Positions 1 to 4,171 of a stretch of DNA of 7,196 nucleotides are shown here, piece by piece. This stretch comes from Desulfurococcales archaeon (lineage in GTDB: Archaea > Thermoproteota > Thermoprotei_A > Sulfolobales > NBVN01). The notes under the pieces are model-generated. The model made no database searches. It was not told where the DNA came from and saw only the letters and a list, made by a program, of their open reading frames with translations. Position 1 is the stretch's first letter. Each line of letters starts with the position of its first letter. The translations under genes were made by a program, and so were the position numbers. The stretch is taken from positions 1 through 7,196 of the forward strand of contig JAGHCP010000098.1 in NCBI GenBank assembly GCA_021160415.1, given 5' to 3'.

Positions 1-1319
1 CTCTTATACTTAATCCATAGCCACCCCCTCGAACCTGCCTGATAGATCGCGTTTTCGTGGACAGCCTTAACCATCACACCCTCAGCGCCACTCTCGATCG
101 CCTGAAGGAAGAAGCGCTCCAGCTCAGACGCGTTGTCCGTGATTATGTGTTCCGCTATCCGGAACCTCTCATCACCCCTAATTATTGACTCCAGAACCGA
201 CCTCCTCTCCAGAATTGACTTCACAGTTAAGTCCTCACCCTCGTGGAGCATGACGTCGAATAGATACACCGCGACGGGGTACTCCTTAATCGCTTCGTGG
301 ATGTCGTGCTTCCTCTTCCGATGCATGAGTTCCTGGAATGGCCTCATATCGCCCGTCTCCGGGTCTATCGGGACTATCTCACCCTCAAGTATCGCTTCAT
401 CGCTGAGCACGTGCTCCTTAACCATCTCCACGACGTCCGGGTACTGATTAGTGATGTTCTCAAGCCTCCTGGAGAATATTATTACCTCATCGCCCTTCTT
501 GTGTATCTGCCCTCTCTCACCGTCGTATTTGTACTCAACTATAGCTTTCCCGCCGACCTTACTCATGATTTCCTCAGGATCCCTCAACCTCTCAGCCAGC
601 ATGGGCCTTATCGGAATGCCTACCTGAGGCTTTATGTTCCTAAGCACGTCCACGCCCCGGGTTGCGAGGACCTTGGCCACGTTCCCGAGGTCTGCCCTGA
701 TGTTGTACGCCCTCTCAATTATGGGTCGGTAGGACTGCGATCCAGCGTAAGCTATGGCAAGCGCGTCAAGTATGGTTGCGTCACCAACACCCAGCCTAAG
801 CCTACCCTCCACGAACCTCACCAAGTACCTGGCTTCCAAGGGGGTCGCATCCGCCAGAAGGCCGGCTATTAGGTTTATCTTAACGTCCCTGCTTCCCTCA
901 CCTGAAGCCGTTGCGACCCGGGAGAGAACCTCGTAAGTCCTCTCAACGGTCAACTTCTCCCTCATTTGAGTCCCTTGAAGGAACTTCGCCAGCCCTACAC
1001 CACCCGAGGAAGCTCTGGACTGCTTCAGCGCCTCCGCAGCCTTGCCGAGGTCGCCCAGCTCCTTGTAAAGCTTTTCAACCTCACCCTCCTTGGAGTGGGT
1101 TGCCTTCGCTATCGCCTTAATCAGGAATTTCTCCCCGACCCCTAACTCGGGAAGCCCTTTCCAATCAGGCCAAAGCTTACCCTGAATTAAGTAAACCACC
1201 TTATCAAGCAGGTCGGGAGGTGTTTTCTTCAGCAGCTCGACCAGCACGGCGGTCATCTGAATCCTGCTCGAGATGCTTTCAAGCTTGCTGAACGCCTCAA
1301 CAAGTGTTGATAGGTGCAT
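1..1319 (-). CDS. lig: ATP-dependent DNA ligase, archaeal type (partial, C-terminus off the window)
   Basis: Seals 3'-OH/5'-phosphate nicks in DNA replication and repair through an enzyme-AMP intermediate. The 439 visible residues cover the N-terminal DNA-binding domain (about 1-235) and the adenylation domain. Motif I is EYKYDGER at 262-269, with K264 the predicted adenylated lysine. FSRRLE lies at 282-287, motif III ILEGEIV at 310-316, motif IIIa YLFDVML at 352-358, motif IV EGVMVK at 413-418, and motif V WLWIKYK at 433-439 reaches the window edge. Family members are about 600 residues, so the OB-fold (roughly 160 residues) lies outside. No frameshift is seen. The start is ATG at 1319-1317, preceded by AGGTG-like bases; an in-frame GTG two codons upstream is possible. 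The gene diverges from the Mut7-C gene across 92 bp. Several archaeal ligases also accept ADP or GTP; the cofactor here cannot be read from sequence. Confidence 0.96.
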   Translation of the reverse strand, partial: MHLSTLVEAFSKLESISSRIQMTAVLVELLKKTPPDLLDKVVYLIQGKLWPDWKGLPELGVGEKFLIKAIAKATHSKEGEVEKLYKELGDLGKAAEALKQSRASSGGVGLAKFLQGTQMREKLTVERTYEVLSRVATASGEGSRDVKINLIAGLLADATPLEARYLVRFVEGRLRLGVGDATILDALAIAYAGSQSYRPIIERAYNIRADLGNVAKVLATRGVDVLRNIKPQVGIPIRPMLAERLRDPEEIMSKVGGKAIVEYKYDGERGQIHKKGDEVIIFSRRLENITNQYPDVVEMVKEHVLSDEAILEGEIVPIDPETGDMRPFQELMHRKRKHDIHEAIKEYPVAVYLFDVMLHEGEDLTVKSILERRSVLESIIRGDERFRIAEHIITDNASELERFFLQAIESGAEGVMVKAVHENAIYQAGSRGWLWIKYK

Positions 1320-1411
1320 ACCCACACCTAATATTAAGGTATGCGTTCCACGAATATATTAGTTAGGGGTGAAGCCCTAAACACTCAGCGGAGTTAAGGG
1401 AGGTAAGCAGG
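1320..1411. promoter_or_regulatory. Divergent promoter region between ligase and Mut7-C genes
   Basis: This 92-bp A/T-richer gap separates two divergent starts. AATATATT at 1353-1360 is a perfect palindrome, so it could act as a TATA box in either direction. Counting about 26 nt from its centre gives a start near 1331 for the ligase (leader of about 12 nt) and near 1382 for the Mut7-C gene (leader of about 30 nt, containing the ribosome site GGGAGGT at 1398-1404, 7 nt before ATG). A second palindrome, TAATATTA at 1329-1336, is an alternative TATA element. The assignment rests on composition and spacing only. Confidence 0.4.
1363..1380. repeat. Inverted repeat TTAGGG-N6-CCCTAA, possible operator
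   Basis: Perfect 6-bp arms at 1363-1368 and 1375-1380 flank the 6-nt centre GTGAAG. The repeat sits just downstream of the candidate TATA palindrome and immediately before the predicted Mut7-C transcription start near 1382. A bound protein there would block the plus-strand promoter. It would lie in promoter DNA rather than in the leader RNA, so an operator is more likely than an RNA hairpin. Short arms of this kind also arise by chance. Confidence 0.3.
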
Positions 1412-1906
1412 ATGGTTAAGTTCATCGTTGACTCCATGCTTGGCGATGTGGCGCGATGGCTCAGGATGCTTGGGTACGACACGCTATACTCCAGGAGGTA
1501 TGAGGACTGGCGAGTCCTGCAGATAGCGGAGAAGGAGGGGAGGACGATAATCACTAGGGATAGAGGCCTGTTCGTCAAGGCCAGGAAGAGAGGGATTAAT
1601 GCGGTGCTCATATACCCGGAAGGCAGGACTGAGCGCGTTCTGGCTAAGATAGCTGTGAAGACAGGGATTAAACTGGTGTTCGATCCCAGCAAAACCCGAT
1701 GCCCTTACTGCAACGTCAGGCTTGAGAGGCTGAGCCGGGCTGAGGCGTTAAGCCTTGTCCCCCCGAAAGTCGCTGCGGCGTACGACACCTTCTGGAGATG
1801 CCCTAAATGCGGGAGGATTTACTGGAAGGGGAGCCACTGGAGAACCATAGATGAAGTCCTTAAGAAGGCTAACGACTTAATCCATGTTGGGGAGTGGGGT
1901 TCTTGA
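1412..1906 (+). CDS. Mut7-C RNase-domain protein with zinc ribbon
   Basis: A 164-residue protein of the Mut7-C family (DUF82/COG1656 type), a PIN-like fold predicted to cleave RNA and named after the C-terminal part of the animal Mut-7 exonuclease. The N-terminal half has the acidic pattern of the family: D7 in the FIVDSMLGD start, D12, the WLRMLGYDT stretch (16-24), and TRDRGL at 48-53 with D50. A four-cysteine zinc ribbon follows, C97-P-Y-C100 and C130-P-K-C133, ending in an aromatic/basic tail. The length is normal for archaeal members. ATG at 1412 is supported by GGGAGGT at spacing 7. The stop TGA overlaps the next gene's TTG start by 4 nt, suggesting translational coupling with the AMMECR1 gene. 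The family assignment is firm; nuclease activity and substrate are inferred. Confidence 0.92.
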   Translation: MVKFIVDSMLGDVARWLRMLGYDTLYSRRYEDWRVLQIAEKEGRTIITRDRGLFVKARKRGINAVLIYPEGRTERVLAKIAVKTGIKLVFDPSKTRCPYCNVRLERLSRAEALSLVPPKVAAAYDTFWRCPKCGRIYWKGSHWRTIDEVLKKANDLIHVGEWGS

Positions 1907-2583
1907 GCTTCGTTGACCCTGAGGAAGTGAGCCTTGAGGAAGGGAAGTTCCTAGTTAGGCTCGCCAGGGAAGCGATAACCGAGTTCCTCAGGTCCGGGAA
2001 ACCTACCCAACCACCGCCAAACACCCCGGAAACCCTAATGGTTAATGGAGCTGCATTCGTGACGCTCACAAACCTGTCTGAGGGCAGGGAGGAGCTGAGG
2101 GGATGCATAGGATATACGAAGCCCTTTGAACCCTTAGCTCTCAACGTCATACATGCCGCCATAGCTGCGGCTACTGAAGACCCTAGATTCCCTCCCGTAA
2201 AGGAATGGGAGTTGGACTCCATAATAATTGAGGTCTCAGTACTCTCGCCGCCGGAGGAACTCCCCGGTGTGGGGGAGGAACTGCTGAATCACTTCCAGAT
2301 AGGGAGAGACGGGCTGATAGTTTCGGAGGGCTTCCTAACGGGCTTACTCCTGCCCGAAGTGCCGATCGAGTACTGCTGGGATAAAACCACATTCATCTCG
2401 GAGACTTGCGTTAAGGCTGGGTTGGAACCTACGTGCTGGCTAAGGAGTTCCGTGAAGGTGTACAGATTCAGGACTTCCGGCTTCAAGGAGAAATCCCCGG
2501 GAGGAGATGTTGAAAGAAGGGATCTGAGGAAGGAGTATAGGGAGAGATGCGGGAAGAGCTACTCGATAACTGAGGAGTTTTAG
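1903..2583 (+). CDS. AMMECR1 family protein
   Basis: A 226-residue AMMECR1-domain protein; the family is universal in archaea and eukaryotes and its biochemical role is unsettled. Family signatures run in order: FVTL (52-55), the hallmark LRGCIGY (65-71), DPRFPPV (93-99), GRDGLIV (134-140), TGLLLPEVP (146-154), then EYCWD and the TCVKAGL...CW segment (157-179). The last 30 or so residues form a charged tail beyond the core. I chose TTG at 1903 because GGGGAG at 1889-1894 lies 8 nt upstream, the protein then starts close to the family's usual SLEEGKFLVRLAR opening, and TTGA overlaps the upstream stop. GTG at 1894 would add three residues but has no spacing from a ribosome site. Fusions and neighbourhoods with Memo and radical-SAM proteins are known elsewhere; neither is seen here. 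Confidence 0.93.
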   Translation: MSFVDPEEVSLEEGKFLVRLAREAITEFLRSGKPTQPPPNTPETLMVNGAAFVTLTNLSEGREELRGCIGYTKPFEPLALNVIHAAIAAATEDPRFPPVKEWELDSIIIEVSVLSPPEELPGVGEELLNHFQIGRDGLIVSEGFLTGLLLPEVPIEYCWDKTTFISETCVKAGLEPTCWLRSSVKVYRFRTSGFKEKSPGGDVERRDLRKEYRERCGKSYSITEEF

Positions 2584-2591
2584 TCTCCGCT

Positions 2592-2600
2592 CTTATAAAC
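2592..2600 (+). promoter_or_regulatory. TATA box for the thyX-dcd operon
   Basis: CTTATAAAC in the 49-bp gap after the AMMECR1 stop closely matches an archaeal TATA box. A start about 25 nt beyond its centre falls near 2621, leaving a leader of about 12 nt before ATG at 2633. The leader holds only a weak ribosome site (AGGGG, 2623-2627). This separates thyX-dcd transcription from the Mut7-C/AMMECR1 pair. Confidence 0.6.
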
Positions 2601-2632
2601 AGAAAGCGTAGAAGAAGGTACTAGGGGCTCGG

Positions 2633-3268
2633 ATGAGTAAGGTCACGCTGATTTCGTGGTCAGGCGCTAACCTAGATGATCCGAGGAGGCTGATACTTCT
2701 AGCGGTTAAGACATCGGCAGGTAAGGTCAAGGAGAAGGGCATTGAGTACTACCTCAGGGATTACCCTAGGGAGAAGGTGGGTGAGTGGGTTAAGGCGGCT
2801 GTCGCGTTTCCCTCGGTGATGGAGCACCTCACCCTCACATTCATGGTGGAGGGGATTTCCAGGGTGACCTCGCATCAACTGGTTAGGCACAGAATAGCTT
2901 CATACACACAGGAGTCTCAGCGCTACTCAGCGGCCGAGGGGGAATTCGTAATCCCTGACACTGTGGCTTCATCAGGTTTCAAAGACAGTTTTACCCGCGT
3001 AGTTAATGAGGCGAGAAAGCTGTACGATGAGATGGTTTCGGCGGGCGTACCGTACGAGGATGCTAGGTTCGTACTGCCTCAGTCAGTCAAGACTCGATTG
3101 CTTATGACCGTTAATTTAAGGGAACTTATTCACATAGCTTGCCTGAGGGGGGCTTCCGCAGCGCAGTGGGAGATTAGGGAGCTAGTTAAGGGCTTAATCG
3201 ATGAGGCGAGGAAAGTAGTGCCTGAAATCGATTATTTAGTTAAGGAGGGATGTAGGAGGGGGATATGA
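2633..3268 (+). CDS. thyX: Flavin-dependent thymidylate synthase ThyX
   Basis: Converts dUMP to dTMP with methylene-tetrahydrofolate (or an archaeal pterin equivalent) as carbon donor and reduced FAD as hydride source. The ThyX signature RHRx7S is intact: R85-H86-R87 through S95, inside QLVRHRIASYTQESQRYS (82-99). The preceding FPSVMEHLTLTFMVEG (59-74) matches the family's E-H...F-T-F region that helps bind FAD. The late block KTRLLMTVNLRELIHI (153-168) and AQWEIREL (177-184) carries the conserved arginines and the closing helix. At 211 residues it is slightly shorter than typical (about 220-250) but complete. It has its own TATA box upstream and overlaps or abuts dcd at its stop, consistent with one transcript for dTMP supply. 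No thyA is in view. Confidence 0.96.
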   Translation: MSKVTLISWSGANLDDPRRLILLAVKTSAGKVKEKGIEYYLRDYPREKVGEWVKAAVAFPSVMEHLTLTFMVEGISRVTSHQLVRHRIASYTQESQRYSAAEGEFVIPDTVASSGFKDSFTRVVNEARKLYDEMVSAGVPYEDARFVLPQSVKTRLLMTVNLRELIHIACLRGASAAQWEIRELVKGLIDEARKVVPEIDYLVKEGCRRGI

Positions 3269-3801
3269 TGATTCTATCCGACTTCGACCTGATGAGCTAC
3301 ATAAAGTCCGGTCGGCTGAGAATAGAGCCATTCACCGACGAAATAATTAGGGAGAACGGCGTGGATCTGAGGCTCGGTAGTGAGGTTGCGAGGCTTCAAA
3401 GAACAGAAGATGTGCTGGACACGGGAGACAGGGACGTGAACCTGAGGAAATTCTTTAAGGTTGAGAGAGGAGAGGAATTCGTAATAATGCCTTACGAGAA
3501 GGTACTCCTCACAACTCTGGAATACATCAAGCTCCCCCCAGATGTTATGGCATTCGTGGAGCTCAGGAGCTCCTTCGCAAGGCTGGGCCTGACGCTTCCC
3601 CCCACAATAATAGATGCGGGATTCGAGGGTAACATAACGCTTGAGGTTGAAGGATCCGCCTTCCCCGTCAAGGTATATAAGGGGCAGAGGTTTGCCCACG
3701 TGATCTTCGCGAAGACCCTGAACCCCGTGGAGAGCCCTTACAGGGGTAGGTACCAAGGGCAGAGAGGCGTGACGCTCCCGAAACTCCTAGGGCTTAAGTA
3801 G
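3268..3801 (+). CDS. dcd: dCTP deaminase (dUTP-forming)
   Basis: Deaminates dCTP to dUTP, feeding dUMP for the adjacent ThyX. Members form trimers of a dUTPase-like beta fold. Numbered from ATG 3268, the protein (177 residues) opens MILSDFDL as family members usually do. It has ENGVDLRLG (29-37), the nucleotide-binding ELRSSFARLG (98-107; R100, S101, S102, R105) and IDAGFEGNITLE (115-126), where E126 is the predicted general base. It ends with the PYRGRYQGQRGVTLPK lid segment (157-172). Two ATGs stand in tandem. I prefer 3268 because AGGAGG at 3254-3259 is 8 nt away and the N-terminus fits the family; ATG 3265 would add one Met and give a 4-nt ATGA overlap. A bifunctional DCD-DUT activity, as in some archaea, cannot be excluded. 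Confidence 0.95.
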   Translation: MILSDFDLMSYIKSGRLRIEPFTDEIIRENGVDLRLGSEVARLQRTEDVLDTGDRDVNLRKFFKVERGEEFVIMPYEKVLLTTLEYIKLPPDVMAFVELRSSFARLGLTLPPTIIDAGFEGNITLEVEGSAFPVKVYKGQRFAHVIFAKTLNPVESPYRGRYQGQRGVTLPKLLGLK

Positions 3802-3858
3802 CGTCAGTGGGCTCCTAAGTCTTCACTGATCCGTGACCGCCACAAACATCATCCGCCA
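3799..3858 (-). ncRNA. Candidate archaeal C/D box guide sRNA
   Basis: Read on the minus strand, this 60-nt stretch has the full C/D layout. Box C is ATGATGT (3852-3846; 6 of 7 to RUGAUGA). Then come 12 nt (3845-3834), D' CGGA (3833-3830; 3 of 4), 3 nt, C' GTGAAGA (3826-3820; 6 of 7), 12 nt (3819-3808), and D CTGA (3807-3804; exact). Flanks TGGCG and CGCTA pair (one G-U) and leave one unpaired G before box C, as a K-turn requires. Spacers of 12 nt are the archaeal norm. The D guide CTTAGGAGCCCA is complementary to a sequence containing a tRNA-like loop CUCCUAA (anticodon CCU), with the N+5 nucleotide at C32. The RNA lies 13 nt after the minus-strand zinc-finger gene and could be processed from its transcript, or start from the TATA-like CTAAAAAG near 3888-3881. 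Its 3' end overlaps the dcd stop codon in antisense. Confidence 0.6.
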
Positions 3859-3871
3859 TTAGGTTTATGGT

Positions 3872-4126
3872 TCATGCGATCTTTTTAGCTGTTTTCTCCG
3901 CACGCAGCTCCAGCTCCTCCCTGAACTCCTTCTCAACCCGCTCGAAAGCTCTTAGAAGCTCGCCCTGATCTATTTCCTCAATCACTCTCTTAATGAATTT
4001 GATCGCGCATGACTTGCTGTGGAAATGGAACTCCTTCCCACCCACAACCAACGTCACTCCCTGACCCTTAGGGAATTTTCTACCGCAAACAACACACTCA
4101 TACCTAACCTTCACGCGCAACCCCAC
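3872..4126 (-). CDS. Small zinc-finger protein with C-terminal helical tail
   Basis: An 84-residue basic/acidic protein with a TRASH/MYM-like treble-clef pattern near the N-terminus: C11-V-V-C14, then FHFHSKSC at 33-40, where H36 and C40 would be the second ligand pair. In classical TRASH fingers the third ligand is cysteine (CSxxC); here it is histidine, giving a CCHC set. Residues 41-84 are a long charged helix, probably a coiled coil (KRVIEEI...FERVEKEFREELELRAEKTAKK). It has no signal peptide or membrane segment, so it is cytoplasmic. The function is unknown; DNA, RNA or metal-sensing roles are all possible. The start is uncertain: GTG 4126 is used here; TTG 4120 and GTG 4114 are in frame, the last with AGGTG 9 nt upstream. 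It diverges from the helicase gene and converges on dcd. Confidence 0.8.
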   Translation of the reverse strand: MGLRVKVRYECVVCGRKFPKGQGVTLVVGGKEFHFHSKSCAIKFIKRVIEEIDQGELLRAFERVEKEFREELELRAEKTAKKIA

Positions 4127-4171
4127 CTTTATTTGCTCTATAAGTAATTAATCTCTTCAGACAGGTGGGAT
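4127..4171. promoter_or_regulatory. Divergent promoter between zinc-finger gene and Lhr helicase
   Basis: The 45-bp gap contains CTCTATAAGTAATTAAT (4135-4151). On the plus strand CTATAAG has its centre near 4141, about 31 nt before the helicase ATG at 4172. This predicts a start near 4167, so the helicase mRNA would be leaderless or nearly so. On the minus strand the same bases read CTTATAG, placing a start near 4117, within the cluster of possible GTG/TTG starts of the zinc-finger gene; TTAATTAC slightly upstream is an alternative. One A/T core may therefore serve both genes. Confidence 0.45.

Noticed and set aside
297..872. 191-residue plus-strand open frame
   Set aside because: It lies fully opposite the ligase, whose minus-strand motifs are intact throughout. 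It has no recognisable domain and no ribosome site.
3265..3295. ATGATGA followed by CTGATGA as a second C/D-like RNA at the dcd start
   Set aside because: No good D' box at 12-nt spacing, no D box at the right distance after CTGATGA, and no pairing flanks. The tandem ATG is explained by the dcd start.
3274..3756. 160-residue minus-strand open frame inside dcd
   Set aside because: It is a shadow of dcd, which has all expected motifs on the plus strand; the translated product shows no family features.
3804..3829. Inverted repeat TCAGTG...CACTGA after dcd as a hairpin terminator
   Set aside because: The loop is 14 nt, there is no adjacent T-tract, and archaeal termination relies on T-rich tracts rather than hairpins. 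The arms are better explained as parts of box D and box C' of the minus-strand sRNA.
3882..3895. T5 and T4 tracts as a plus-strand terminator for dcd
   Set aside because: The tracts are the complement of lysine codons near the end of the minus-strand gene and lie 80 nt past dcd. They may act as a terminator, but the evidence is too thin to annotate.
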